64,000 nucleotides of DNA from contig NZ_JAAEAA010000015.1 in NCBI RefSeq assembly GCF_010119545.1, positions 62,001 to 126,000 on the forward strand. Reading direction: 5' to 3'. Shown one piece after another: positions 40,825 to 50,118 of the stretch (position 1 is its first letter; the number at the start of each line of letters is the position of its first letter). Origin of the DNA: Pontibacter fetidus (lineage in GTDB: Bacteria > Bacteroidota > Bacteroidia > Cytophagales > Hymenobacteraceae). The notes under the pieces are model-generated. The model made no database searches. It was not told the origin of the DNA and saw only the letters and a list, made by a program, of their open reading frames with translations. The translations under genes and the position numbers were made by a program.

Positions 40825-41250
40825 ATGGCAGCAATAGAAATAAAAAGAGTAAGCGGCGAGTATGGTTTCGAGGCCAAAGATGAACAGGGAAACACGGTAC
40901 ATTTAGATAACAGCCCCGACTCAGGAGGCCATAATTTTGGCGTACGCCCGATGCAGGCCTTGCTCATTGGTCTGGGTTCTTGCAGCGGCATTGATGTGAT
41001 CTCGATCCTTAAAAAACAGCGTCAGGAACTGCAGGGCTACCATATGGTAATTGAAGGCGAGCGCGAAAAAGTACAGGATTTTTCGCTCTGGAAAACTGTG
41101 CACATGACCTTTAACCTGACCGGCAACCTGGACCCCGACAAAGCCTACAAAGCCTGCCAGCTATCCGTAGAAAAATACTGCTCCGTAGCCGAAACATTGC
41201 GCCGCGCGGGCTGCACCATTACCTGGGAAGTAAACGTGAACAAAGTATAA
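40825..41250 (+). CDS. OsmC family protein
   Basis: A 141-residue OsmC/Ohr-fold protein. The first cysteine is in LLIGLGSCSGIDVISIL (Cys53), and the second in VEKYCSVAETL (Cys116), so both redox positions are present, and the family's helix KKQRQELQGYHMVIEGE is intact. It could reduce organic hydroperoxides with a thiol, or, as for the YhfA subgroup, act on a sulfur compound; its place between metX and metZ supports a link to sulfur metabolism (inference). Separated from metZ by 53 bases. Confidence 0.87.
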   Translation: MAAIEIKRVSGEYGFEAKDEQGNTVHLDNSPDSGGHNFGVRPMQALLIGLGSCSGIDVISILKKQRQELQGYHMVIEGEREKVQDFSLWKTVHMTFNLTGNLDPDKAYKACQLSVEKYCSVAETLRRAGCTITWEVNVNKV

Positions 41251-41303
41251 CTATAGCAGTTATACCTGAGTAACTATAGTTTTATACTTTAAAACCCAAC
41301 CCC

Positions 41304-42473
41304 ATGGCCTTAGACCCGATCACGCAGGCAATCCGCATCCAGACAGAGCGCACCAGTCAGATGGAGCACGCCACTCCCCTGTTTCTGACTAGTAGCTTTA
41401 CTTTTGAGGATGCGGAAAGTATGCGCGCCGCCTTTGCCGACGAAACCGACGACAACATTTACAGCCGTTTCAGCAACCCCAACGTGCAGGAGTTTGTAGA
41501 TAAAATGTGTGCTTTGGAAGGCGCTGAGGCAGGTTTTGCTACAGCTTCGGGAATGAGTGCGGTATTTGCCAGCTTTATGGCTTTGCTCAAAAGTGGCGAT
41601 CATTTGCTGGTCTGCAACTCTATTTTTGGCAGCACGCACACCATTGTTACCAAGTACCTGCCCCGTTACGGCATCACTTATACCTATGTAAGTGCCGATA
41701 AGCCGGAAGAATGGGAAGCCGCCATCCAGCCCAACACCCAAATGCTGTACCTGGAAACTCCCACCAACCCGGGGCTGGACATTATTGACCTGGCATTTGT
41801 ATCGGAGCTTACCCAAAAGTATAACCTCATCCTAAACGTTGATAACTGCTTTGCCACGCCTGTTTGCCAGAAGCCGATCGATTTTGGGGCACATCTTTCC
41901 GTACACTCTGCCACCAAATGGATTGATGGGCAAGGTCGTGTGATGGGTGGTGTGGTTGTCGGTAAAAAAGAGCTTATCAAGGAAATTTACCTGTTTTGCC
42001 GTAGTTCTGGTCCTGCCCTTTCGCCGTTTAATGCCTGGGTGCTGAGCAAGAGCCTGGAAACGCTGGATGTACGCATGGAGCGCCACGCTGCCAACGCCCT
42101 TAAAGTAGCTGAAGCTCTGGAAAACCATAAAGCTATTTCGTGGTTGAAGTACCCCTACCTGCCGAGCCATCCGCAGCACGCGATCGCTAAAAAACAGATG
42201 AAGAACGGAGGCGGTATAGTTTGTTTCGAGCTGAAAGGCGGGCTGGAAAGTGGCCGTACATTTTTAAATAACCTACAGATGCTTTCGCTGACAGCTAACC
42301 TGGGCGATACACGAAGTATAGCCTCACACCCGGCCAGTACCACCCACGCCAAACTAACCGAACAGGAAAGAATGGCTGTTAATATCACCCCCGGTTTGAT
42401 CCGGATATCGGTTGGGTTGGAACAAGTGGATGACATACTGCAGGACATTTTGCAGGCCCTGAACAACGTATAA
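41304..42473 (+). CDS. metZ: O-acyl-homoserine sulfhydrylase (MetZ-like)
   Basis: PLP enzyme of the Cys/Met metabolism family, 389 residues. The PLP lysine is Lys205 in SVHSATKWIDGQG; other contacts are YSRFSNPN, ASGMSAVFAS, ETPTNPGLDI and the aspartate in NVDNCFATP. It forms homocysteine directly from O-acetyl- or O-succinylhomoserine and sulfide. With metX upstream the likely substrate is O-acetylhomoserine. It is not covered by the riboswitch, which lies after its stop. Confidence 0.9.
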   Translation: MALDPITQAIRIQTERTSQMEHATPLFLTSSFTFEDAESMRAAFADETDDNIYSRFSNPNVQEFVDKMCALEGAEAGFATASGMSAVFASFMALLKSGDHLLVCNSIFGSTHTIVTKYLPRYGITYTYVSADKPEEWEAAIQPNTQMLYLETPTNPGLDIIDLAFVSELTQKYNLILNVDNCFATPVCQKPIDFGAHLSVHSATKWIDGQGRVMGGVVVGKKELIKEIYLFCRSSGPALSPFNAWVLSKSLETLDVRMERHAANALKVAEALENHKAISWLKYPYLPSHPQHAIAKKQMKNGGGIVCFELKGGLESGRTFLNNLQMLSLTANLGDTRSIASHPASTTHAKLTEQERMAVNITPGLIRISVGLEQVDDILQDILQALNNV

Positions 42474-42537
42474 AACTTCTTAAAAAGTGGCTTTAAACTA
42501 TAGCCAGCGGCATAAAAAATAAAATTTTAGAAAAAGG

Positions 42538-42569
42538 TTGACCTTTATAAAATTCCTGCCGTAGATTTG
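42538..42569 (+). promoter_or_regulatory. promoter of the SAM riboswitch transcript
   Basis: TTG (42538-42540), 21 bases, TAGATTTG (42562-42569), matching the Bacteroidota consensus. The expected start of transcription is just before the aptamer P1 stem at 42581. Confidence 0.65.
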
Positions 42570-42580
42570 TAGCAATAATT

Positions 42581-42683
42581 CTTATCCAGAAAGGTGGAGG
42601 GACAGGCCCGATGATACCTTGGCAACCAATCGATTTGATAATGGTGCCAATTCCTGCTCTGCAGCAATGCAGGGGGAGATAAG
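42581..42683 (+). ncRNA. SAM-I (S-box) riboswitch aptamer
   Basis: P1 is CTTATC (42581-42586) with GATAAG (42678-42683). Between them are the S-box strings AGAAAGGTGGAGGGACAGGC, CCGATGATACCTTGGCAACC and GGTGCCAATTCCTGC in the right order. It senses S-adenosylmethionine and lies upstream of a cystathionine synthase/lyase and homoserine dehydrogenase gene pair. Confidence 0.93.
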
Positions 42684-42751
42684 CAAGAGTGAGCAATCAA
42701 GGTTACGTACCTTTTCTTTGGCTCTTCTGTCTTATCGGAAGAGCTTTTTTT
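42678..42751 (+). promoter_or_regulatory. riboswitch expression platform: terminator with competing antiterminator
   Basis: Terminator: GCTCTTC (42721-42727) with GAAGAGC (42738-42744), followed by seven T. Antiterminator: GATAAG of P1 (42678-42683) and AGAG (42686-42689) can pair with CTTATC (42731-42736) and the bases 42725-42728, which breaks the terminator stem. SAM binding holds P1 and so allows termination. A small extra hairpin AAGGT...ACCTT lies between (about 42699-42713). Confidence 0.85.
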
Positions 42752-42818
42752 ATGCGCTTCCGGTAGGAACTCTGGATAAGTGGTTTTACAATTTTTAACC
42801 ATCAACATCCAGACAGAA

Positions 42819-43994
42819 ATGAAAGAAGCAACCAGCATTCTCCACCACATTCCGGTAGACCTGCAAACAGGCGCCATTGCCGTACCTATTTACCAAACCT
42901 CCACTTTTGTACAGGAAGCGCCCGGTGTAAACAAAGGGTTTGACTATACCCGCTCCAACAACCCGACCCGCAAAGTGTTGGAAGACCTGATAGCCAAACT
43001 TGAAAATGGCGCGAAAGGTTATGCATTTGCCAGCGGCCTGGCAGCGATTGATGCTATAGTTAAGTTACTGGAATATGGCGATGAGATTCTGGCCGTAGAT
43101 GATATTTATGGCGGCGCTTTCCGCCAGTTTGAGCAGGTGTTTAAGAAATTCGGGATAAACGTAAACTATGTAGATGCCACTTCGATTGAGAAAGTGGTAA
43201 ATGCCGTAACGCCGCGCACAAAACTTTTCTGGATAGAATCGCCGACCAACCCAACACTTAAGATTGCCGACATAGCCGAGATTGCCAAAGTAGCCAAAGC
43301 CAACAACTGCCTGCTTTGTGTAGACAACACCTTTGCCTCCCCTATTGGCCAGAAACCAATAGAACTGGGCGCTGACCTGGTAGTACACAGCGGTACCAAG
43401 TATATTGCCGGCCACTGCGATGTAATTGCCGGCCTTATAGTTACGAGCACTCCCGAACTCGGCGAGAAGATAAAATTCTACCAAAATGCTACCGGCGGTG
43501 TACTTAGCCCGTTCGATAGCTGGCTGACGATACGCGGCATCGAAACGCTGCAACTACGCTACAAGCAACACAGCCACAATGCACAGCAGGTTGCCGAATT
43601 TCTAACCACACTGGAAGGTGTTAAAAATGTATACTACCCAGGCCTGGCTTCTCACCCGCACCACGACATTGCCCGCAAACAGCAGAAATATTTTGGCGGC
43701 GTTATTTCTTTCGACTTAACGATAGATTCGGCAGAACTGGCAAAAGAGATTGTTTGTTCTACCAAATACTTTAAGCTGGCCGAAAGCCTGGGCGGGGTTA
43801 AGAGCCTACTCTGCCACCCTGCCACCATGACCCACAAAACTATACCTGCAGATAAGCGGTACCAGGCAGGCGTAACCGACAGCCTGATCCGTTTGTCAGT
43901 TGGGTTAGAGGATGCTGAAGACCTGATAGAAGACCTGCAAACAGCTATTAGTAAGGCGCTTGCAAAAGCGAAACAGGAAAAAATATCAGCCTAA
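42819..43994 (+). CDS. cystathionine gamma-synthase/lyase family PLP enzyme
   Basis: A 391-residue PLP enzyme. I chose ATG 42819 (MKEATSILHH); the frame opens 13 codons earlier, but this start fits the family. The PLP lysine is Lys194 in VVHSGTKYIAGHCDV; other landmarks are YTRSNNPTRKVLE, ASGLAAIDAI and ESPTNPTLKIADI. It could be MetB (cystathionine from acyl-homoserine and cysteine) or a lyase working in the reverse sense; motifs cannot separate them. The SAM-I riboswitch directly upstream favours a methionine-synthesis role (MetB). Hom follows 17 bases downstream. Confidence 0.88.
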   Translation: MKEATSILHHIPVDLQTGAIAVPIYQTSTFVQEAPGVNKGFDYTRSNNPTRKVLEDLIAKLENGAKGYAFASGLAAIDAIVKLLEYGDEILAVDDIYGGAFRQFEQVFKKFGINVNYVDATSIEKVVNAVTPRTKLFWIESPTNPTLKIADIAEIAKVAKANNCLLCVDNTFASPIGQKPIELGADLVVHSGTKYIAGHCDVIAGLIVTSTPELGEKIKFYQNATGGVLSPFDSWLTIRGIETLQLRYKQHSHNAQQVAEFLTTLEGVKNVYYPGLASHPHHDIARKQQKYFGGVISFDLTIDSAELAKEIVCSTKYFKLAESLGGVKSLLCHPATMTHKTIPADKRYQAGVTDSLIRLSVGLEDAEDLIEDLQTAISKALAKAKQEKISA

Positions 43995-44011
43995 GAACAG
44001 AAACTATAGCG

Positions 44012-45262
44012 ATGACCAGGAAAGAATTAACTATCGGATTGTTTGGCTTTGGCTGCGTGGGGTATGGTTTGTTTGAGGTGTTGCACAAAACGCCCGGACT
44101 TAAAACCACCATCAAGAAAATATGCGTGCGGCAGGAAGGAAAACCCCGGCCTATACCTGCCGAGAACTTTACGTTAAACAAACACGACATACTGGACGAC
44201 CCGGAAATCAACGTGGTAGTGGAACTGATCGATGATGCCGATGCTGCTTTTGAGATTGTGTCGGAAGCGTTGAAAAAAGGGAAAGCAGTTGTGTCTGCAA
44301 ACAAGAAAATGATAGCCGAACATTTCGAAGAGTTGCTGGAGTTACAGCGAAAGTATAACTCACCACTACTTTATGAAGCAGCCTGTTGTGCCAGTATCCC
44401 GATCATCCGTAACCTGGAAGAATATTACGACACTGACCTGCTGACTTCTGTGGAAGGCATTGTGAATGGCTCGTGTAACTATATACTTACCAAGATTTTT
44501 GCCGATAACCTGGGTTACGACATCGCGCTGGCCCAGGCACAGGCACAAGGTTATGCCGAAAGCAACCCAAGCCTGGACACCGGCGGCTCCGATGCGAAGT
44601 ATAAACTGCTGTTGCTGATAGCCCACGCCTTCGGACTGGTACTTAACCCGGATGATATTTTTACCCTGGGCATCGACCGAATCGGGAATACAGAGCTGCA
44701 ATATGCCCGCGAAAAAGGCTATAAGATAAAGCTGGTAGCGCAAGCCATCAAAAACCCGGATAACACCATCGGCTTTTTCGTGATCCCTAAATTTGTGGGC
44801 CCGGAAAGCAAGCTCTATACTGTAGATGATGTTTTTAACGGCGTGATTACGCACACCAGCTTTGCTGAAACCCAGTTTTTTGTAGGCAAAGGCGCCGGCG
44901 CTTACCCTACGGCTTCGGCAGTGCTTTCAGACCTTTCGGCACTTACTTATGATTACCGTTACGAGTATAAAAAACTGCACCAGACCGAACCACCAGTACC
45001 CGGCGGTGATACCCTGCTGCATGTGCTTTTAACGGACCTTACAACTGAACTTGCGGCATACGAGCGCTTTTTTGAAAGTATAGAAGAGACCTGCACCCGC
45101 CGGAATGGCAGTTACGTGATAGGCTCCATCACCCTGAGCAAGCTAAAAAAGTTGATAAGCTGCACAGCAGGCAAGCCCTCTGTTATTCTGCAAAGTATAG
45201 CGGAGCCTGTGAAAGCAACCGAACTTCAAACGATAGCTGAACTGGAAGAGCAGGCGGTGTAA
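44012..45262 (+). CDS. hom: homoserine dehydrogenase
   Basis: NAD(P)-dependent enzyme of 416 residues that reduces aspartate semialdehyde to homoserine. The nucleotide-binding site is GLFGFGCVGYGLFE (residues 9-22), then ANKKMIAEHFEEL, ACCASIPIIRNLEEYY, the catalytic/substrate part VEGIVNGSCNYILTKIF and GYAESNPSLDTGGSDAKYKL. No fused aspartokinase; the last 90 residues lie beyond the usual core and may be regulatory (ACT-like not evident). Same transcript as the PLP enzyme, so under SAM riboswitch control; this limits homoserine supply when SAM is plentiful. Confidence 0.93.
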   Translation: MTRKELTIGLFGFGCVGYGLFEVLHKTPGLKTTIKKICVRQEGKPRPIPAENFTLNKHDILDDPEINVVVELIDDADAAFEIVSEALKKGKAVVSANKKMIAEHFEELLELQRKYNSPLLYEAACCASIPIIRNLEEYYDTDLLTSVEGIVNGSCNYILTKIFADNLGYDIALAQAQAQGYAESNPSLDTGGSDAKYKLLLLIAHAFGLVLNPDDIFTLGIDRIGNTELQYAREKGYKIKLVAQAIKNPDNTIGFFVIPKFVGPESKLYTVDDVFNGVITHTSFAETQFFVGKGAGAYPTASAVLSDLSALTYDYRYEYKKLHQTEPPVPGGDTLLHVLLTDLTTELAAYERFFESIEETCTRRNGSYVIGSITLSKLKKLISCTAGKPSVILQSIAEPVKATELQTIAELEEQAV

Positions 45263-45285
45263 AAGATATTTCCTGGATGTGTATG

Positions 45286-45322
45286 AACGGAGGTTGCTAA
45301 AACGGGCAGCCTCCGTTTTGTT
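45286..45322 (+). terminator. terminator of hom
   Basis: AACGGAGG (45286-45293) pairs with CCTCCGTT (45310-45317) and is followed by TTG and TTTAG. It sits between convergent genes. Confidence 0.75.
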
Positions 45323-46377
45323 TAGTTGGTAACTATAGTTTGTGCCGTTTTGCGGGCCGAAGCCTGCGCTAGTATACTTACCACTACCAGCTGCAGCGCA
45401 TGATAAAGCATGATCGGCAGCAGTATAATCCCTACCATGTTGGCATCCGGGAAAAGCACTTTGCTCATGACCGTACCATGCACCAGCGACTTTTTAGAAC
45501 CACAGAAGGTAGCTGTTATCTTATCTTCCCAGGATAAATTCAATAGCCTACTGATGCCCATAACTATAGCATACACCAGAAAGAATAAAGCCAGCATCCC
45601 TGTTCCTAGCCCAATTAAATGCAGCAAACTCAACCCACGAAAGAGTTCCCGGGCAAACGACTCGCAGAACGAACTATACACGATAAGCAGAATGATACTC
45701 TGATCAAAAAACCGTATCCTGGATTTATACTTTTCAGCAAAAGTCCCGAACCGTTTATGAAGTAAAATGCCAAGTATAACCGGCACCAGAACCTGTAGAA
45801 CCAGTTTCAGCATCACATCCTGCATATCTATACTTCTTGCTCCCGCCGAGAGGAAAATACCCATCCAGAGTGGGGTAATAAAAACGCCAAGTAAACTCGA
45901 AATGCTGGCATTAAATATAGCCGCCGGTATGTTTCCTCCCGCCACTGATACCATCACTACTGATGAGGAAACTGTAGAAGGCAGCGCCGCCAGGTAAAAA
46001 ATGCCTAGCCAAAGTAAATTACTGCTATCAGCACCCACAACCTGCATAACTATAAGTATTAGTACCGGGAACAACACAAAAGTACTAAGCTGCACCAGCA
46101 TATGTAAGCGCCAGTTGCTCAGTCCAGTCTTCAGTTTTTCGGGGCTCAGGCGTAAGCCATAGAACAGGAAAATAACCGATACCCCAATATCTGTAATAGT
46201 GCCCAGTGCCAATGGTCCATCCTTTAAACCAAGTTGCGGCCATAAGTAGGCTAACACGATAATGAGCAGCAGCGCCATCATAAACCAGTCTAAGCCTATG
46301 CGGGTGGTATATTTAGTAAGGCGTGGTAGCAGCCCGATACCTTTGTCCGAAGTATAGCTTTCCTGATCTGATTTCAT
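45322..46377 (-). CDS. bile acid:sodium symporter (BASS) family protein
   Basis: A 351-residue, ten-helix membrane protein. The helix pair ALGTITDIGVSVIFLFYGLRLSPE (in two parts) and the tract STVSSSVVMVSVAGGNIPAAIFN match the YfeH/P7 (SBF-like) branch of BASS; the second repeat carries FCGSKKSLVHGTVMSKVL. Solutes in relatives include bile acids, pantothenate and keto acids; the substrate is unknown here. Convergent with hom. Confidence 0.87.
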   Translation of the reverse strand: MKSDQESYTSDKGIGLLPRLTKYTTRIGLDWFMMALLLIIVLAYLWPQLGLKDGPLALGTITDIGVSVIFLFYGLRLSPEKLKTGLSNWRLHMLVQLSTFVLFPVLILIVMQVVGADSSNLLWLGIFYLAALPSTVSSSVVMVSVAGGNIPAAIFNASISSLLGVFITPLWMGIFLSAGARSIDMQDVMLKLVLQVLVPVILGILLHKRFGTFAEKYKSRIRFFDQSIILLIVYSSFCESFARELFRGLSLLHLIGLGTGMLALFFLVYAIVMGISRLLNLSWEDKITATFCGSKKSLVHGTVMSKVLFPDANMVGIILLPIMLYHALQLVVVSILAQASARKTAQTIVTN

Positions 46378-46413
46378 GTTTATACTTATTTGGCTGCTGA
46401 AAATGATGCTAAA

Positions 46414-46451
46414 CTAAACGGCCCGGCAAGTATGGTTGCGGGGCCGTTTAG
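46414..46451 (-). terminator. hairpin after the transglycosylase gene
   Basis: Eleven-base perfect stem CTAAACGGCCC (46414-46424) with GGGCCGTTTAG (46441-46451). No T-run, so it may be a weak or Rho-assisted terminator, or an mRNA end-protecting hairpin. Confidence 0.6.
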
Positions 46452-46471
46452 CTATAGTTTATAGTTTGGGT

Positions 46472-48466
46472 TTAAAAATCGAGCAGGTCTATGGTTTCCA
46501 GTTCAAACTCAGTTGTATCTACTTCTTCTACCTGGCTGGTGTCGTGGGCAGTTACGATCAGGTCGCGGGCCCGGCCATATAGGCGCACGTTCGGGTAAAG
46601 GTTCTCATATTCTGCCTGTGTTATCAAGCCTCTGCGGCGCATAATGCCACCAATCAATCTGTAGTAATAGCCTTTAAAGTTGCGCAGGTTGCCGTAGCTA
46701 TCGAATGATGAACGGTAGCGTTTCGGGCTTGGAATGATGCTGGTCAGGAAAATAGCTTCGGCCAGGTTGAGTTCTGAAGGTTGCTTGCCAAAGTAGAACC
46801 TCGAGGCATCTTTAGCACCATATACGTTCGGTCCCCACTCAATAATGTTCAGGTAAACTTCAAACATGCGGCTTTTCGATACCAGGTCCAGGTTCTCTAT
46901 CAGCCAAACGATGATGGCTTCTTCTACTTTACGGGTTACTGTTTTGTGGCGCGTCAGGAACACGTTTTTTACCAGCTGCATCGAAATAGTACTACCACCA
47001 CGCACAAACTCACCCTCCTTCAGGTTGGCAATAATAGCCTGCCTAAAAGCCTCTTCATGGAAACCGTTATGACTGTAAAATCCTGCATCTTCAGCGGTAA
47101 GTATAGCATTGCGCAAATACGGCGATATGGCATTGATACGGGTAAAGAACGGGTTAGACGGCCCAACCGTAAACGTACGAACAGGCTTGCCATACTCATA
47201 CACCGTGTGCACGAACGAACCGTTTATTTTCTGGATATTGGTTTTACCCCACTGCACGATCTTGAAGTCTTTGGAAGCATCCAGGTCGGAGTTAAATTTC
47301 AGATTTTCCAGGCTATCCATATTCACATGGAAGCTCATTTTATACGTCAGGTCACCCTGCGCCTTAATTCCATCCAGGTTCTCGAACAAGCCCGGCGGCA
47401 GCGACTCGAACACGTTATTGGCAGGTATCGGCTCGGTGTTTATTTTCAGGTCGATGATCTTGGAAGTAGCGTTCTGGTAAGAGGCCTGTATACTGGCTAC
47501 GGCTTTGTTGATGCGTACTTCGGTCGGTTCTTCTATGGCATAAAAGTCTTTACCTATTGTTACCACATAGTCTATGGCACCCTCTTTTAAAAGCACATCT
47601 TCGGTAGCTATTTTCGGATGATTTACCACCAGGTTCTGCACTTTGGCATTGCCTTTCATGGTAAGCTTTTCTTTCTTATAAGTTTTATCCTGCAGGCTCA
47701 GGTGTAGGGTATCAAAGGTAACCGTGCCGCCAAACTTTTCTTTTACATAAGGCAGTCGTATGCCTTTGGCATCGGAGGCATAAAAACTGGCAGCTATGTT
47801 ATAATCTCCCGGGTCTATGGTGCCCTGCACGCGCATGTTGTTTACCATCGAGTCCAGCCGAACAGAGAGTTGTGCGTCAATGTTGCCATCATCAATTTTC
47901 AGGAAGGGCAGCTTTACATCCATAGTGCGGTTCGGGGACACATAGGATACGTTCAGGTTCTTGAAATCCACCTGGTCGGGCACGTTATCGAAAGCAGTTT
48001 CAATCAGCCGGTTCAGTAGTTCACCATAGTTGCGGCCGCCTTTTTTGGTGGTATCTGCCGGCTCTTCTTTATCACCCTCAAGCAAGAAAGAAAAATTATT
48101 GACCTCGCCGTTTTTGCGGGCGGTAACAAAGCCGTTGGCTACTTCCAGTTTTTTAAACCCGATGCGGCCACGTAACAAAGAAGTTAAACTAACCGAGGCA
48201 TGCACGCTGTCGGTAGCAAAAAGGGTATCGCGGTCATGGGGTACCATCGAAATACCGCTCAGCACCACCGAGTTCAGGTCAGTGAATTTTGCCTGTGTTA
48301 TCGTAAAATCTACGGGATATTTTTTCTCAATTCTGGCCTCCACCTGTTTTATAGTGTACTCAAGCAGCTGCCCCCTGAAGATGACAACCAGTACGAAAAG
48401 TATAAGAAACAAAGACACCGCAATGCCCAGTCCAATCAATATTCTTTTTTTCAATCGATGATCCAA
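46472..48466 (-). CDS. AsmA-like domain fused to a GT51 peptidoglycan transglycosylase
   Basis: A 664-residue membrane protein. Residues 10-30 form the anchor. Residues about 35-410 are beta-rich and resemble AsmA-family proteins (KYPVDFTITQAKFTDLNSVV, LLRGRIGFKKLEVANG). Residues about 430-610 are a GT51 glycosyltransferase: TAEDAGFYSHNGF (catalytic Glu459), RGGSTISMQLVKNVFL and EVYLNIIEWGPNVYGAKDAS. It polymerises lipid II glycan chains, like MtgA, and has no transpeptidase domain. The AsmA-like part could guide envelope lipid or lipid II transfer (speculation). Ends in a 50-residue acidic tail. Confidence 0.85.
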   Translation of the reverse strand: MDHRLKKRILIGLGIAVSLFLILFVLVVIFRGQLLEYTIKQVEARIEKKYPVDFTITQAKFTDLNSVVLSGISMVPHDRDTLFATDSVHASVSLTSLLRGRIGFKKLEVANGFVTARKNGEVNNFSFLLEGDKEEPADTTKKGGRNYGELLNRLIETAFDNVPDQVDFKNLNVSYVSPNRTMDVKLPFLKIDDGNIDAQLSVRLDSMVNNMRVQGTIDPGDYNIAASFYASDAKGIRLPYVKEKFGGTVTFDTLHLSLQDKTYKKEKLTMKGNAKVQNLVVNHPKIATEDVLLKEGAIDYVVTIGKDFYAIEEPTEVRINKAVASIQASYQNATSKIIDLKINTEPIPANNVFESLPPGLFENLDGIKAQGDLTYKMSFHVNMDSLENLKFNSDLDASKDFKIVQWGKTNIQKINGSFVHTVYEYGKPVRTFTVGPSNPFFTRINAISPYLRNAILTAEDAGFYSHNGFHEEAFRQAIIANLKEGEFVRGGSTISMQLVKNVFLTRHKTVTRKVEEAIIVWLIENLDLVSKSRMFEVYLNIIEWGPNVYGAKDASRFYFGKQPSELNLAEAIFLTSIIPSPKRYRSSFDSYGNLRNFKGYYYRLIGGIMRRRGLITQAEYENLYPNVRLYGRARDLIVTAHDTSQVEEVDTTEFELETIDLLDF

Positions 48467-48682
48467 AATGTTCGTTGCGAATTACGCTAATAAGATTCAG
48501 TATCTAAAATATGAATACACATATTATACCCGGTAAAGGTACGTTTGCAAGTGCATTACATGTTATATCTCACCTCATACGGGGCTCTTGTGTTTTAGAT
48601 ATAGTTATAGTTGTATACTTGCATCGTTCTGTAAACATAACGCCAAACAGTGCTATAAATTTCGGATACTGTTGTAGTTGCG

Positions 48683-48714
48683 TTGGCGTACTATAGCTTT
48701 CCTGCTTATCTTTG
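48683..48714 (+). promoter_or_regulatory. purB promoter
   Basis: TTG (48683-48685), 21 bases, TATCTTTG (48707-48714), 19 bases upstream of ATG 48734. Confidence 0.6.
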
Positions 48715-48733
48715 AACAAAAACTATACCTGTG

Positions 48734-50086
48734 ATGACCCTTACAACGCTTACTGCCATTTCGCCGGTGGACGGTCGCTACCGCCGCAATACTACTGAGT
48801 TAGCCGGTTACTTTTCTGAGTTTGGCCTGATCCGGTACCGCGTGCTGGTAGAAGTGGAATATTTTATTGCCCTCTGCGAACTGCCACTGCCGCAACTGCA
48901 GCAGGTAGATAAGAGCCTATACCCGGCCTTGCGTGCACTATATGAGCAGTTTACCGAGCAGGATGCCCTAACTATAAAAGAAACCGAAAAAACCACTAAC
49001 CACGACGTTAAAGCGGTAGAGTATTTTATAAAAGATAAGTTTGATGCGTTAGGGCTCGGCCAGTACAAAGAATTTATACACTTTGGGCTTACCTCACAGG
49101 ATGTAAACAACACAGCTATACCGTTATCGTTGCGCGAGGCTGATGAGCGTGTGCTGCAACCGTTATACCAGCAACTGCACCAGACCTTGGTTGAATTAGC
49201 ACAGCAATGGAAAAACATACCCATGTTGGCGCACACCCACGGGCAACCGGCTTCCCCTACCCGACTGGGCAAAGAGATAATGGTATTTGCCGAGCGCCTG
49301 GTACAACAAATGGACTTACTGCGCCAGGTTCCTTTTTCGGCTAAGTTTGGCGGTGCTACCGGTAACTTTAACGCACACCACATTGCCTACCCAACTATAA
49401 ACTGGCCGGAGTTTGGTAACAAGTTTGTGCAGGAAAGCCTGGGCTTGCGCCGCAGCCAGTACACCACCCAAATAGAGCATTACGATAACCTGGCTGCTTA
49501 TTTTGATGGCCTGAAACGCCTGAATACGATACTGATTGATTTCTCGAGAGATGTGTGGCAGTACGTATCGATGGGCTATTTTAAGCAGAAGATTAAAGCT
49601 GGTGAAGTTGGTTCTTCTGCTATGCCGCATAAAGTAAACCCGATCGATTTCGAGAACGCTGAAGGTAACCTGGGCATCGCAAACGCCATATTGGAGCATT
49701 TATCGGCCAAGCTACCTATCTCCAGGCTGCAACGCGACCTGACCGACTCTACTGTTTTAAGAAATGTGGGTGTGCCGCTGGCGCATATTGTAATTGCTTT
49801 AAAATCGTTGGAGCGTGGCATTGGCAAACTGGAACTGAACGAAGCCGCCCTTACCCAACACCTCGAAGATAACTGGGCTGTAGTAGCAGAAGGCATCCAG
49901 ACAGTATTGCGCCGTGAGGGCTACCCGCAACCTTACGAAGCCCTGAAAGCCCTGACCCGAAAAAACGAAAAGATCACCGCCCAAACCATCAGCAGCTTTA
50001 TTGATACCCTGCAGGTAAGCGAAACTATAAAAACCGAACTGAAGCAGATAACGCCTTATAGTTACACAGGTGTGGATATGCTGTAA
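48734..50086 (+). CDS. purB: adenylosuccinate lyase
   Basis: Fumarase-superfamily enzyme (450 residues from ATG 48734; a GTG directly before it is less likely) that splits SAICAR and adenylosuccinate, two steps of purine synthesis. N-terminal TAISPVDGRYRRNTTELAGYF, then HFGLTSQDVNNTA, AHTHGQPASPTRLG and the mobile signature loop GEVGSSAMPHKVNPIDFENAE with the catalytic serine. The promoter has both boxes; a clear terminator follows at 50119-50151. Confidence 0.96.
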   Translation: MTLTTLTAISPVDGRYRRNTTELAGYFSEFGLIRYRVLVEVEYFIALCELPLPQLQQVDKSLYPALRALYEQFTEQDALTIKETEKTTNHDVKAVEYFIKDKFDALGLGQYKEFIHFGLTSQDVNNTAIPLSLREADERVLQPLYQQLHQTLVELAQQWKNIPMLAHTHGQPASPTRLGKEIMVFAERLVQQMDLLRQVPFSAKFGGATGNFNAHHIAYPTINWPEFGNKFVQESLGLRRSQYTTQIEHYDNLAAYFDGLKRLNTILIDFSRDVWQYVSMGYFKQKIKAGEVGSSAMPHKVNPIDFENAEGNLGIANAILEHLSAKLPISRLQRDLTDSTVLRNVGVPLAHIVIALKSLERGIGKLELNEAALTQHLEDNWAVVAEGIQTVLRREGYPQPYEALKALTRKNEKITAQTISSFIDTLQVSETIKTELKQITPYSYTGVDML

Positions 50087-50118
50087 AGTATAAGCCCAAA
50101 CTATAAATCAATAAACAG

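Noticed and set aside
48511-48696. 61-codon plus-strand ORF upstream of purB
   Set aside because: It overlaps the purB promoter (-33 box at 48683), has an unusual composition (several Cys and Val runs) and no family similarity.
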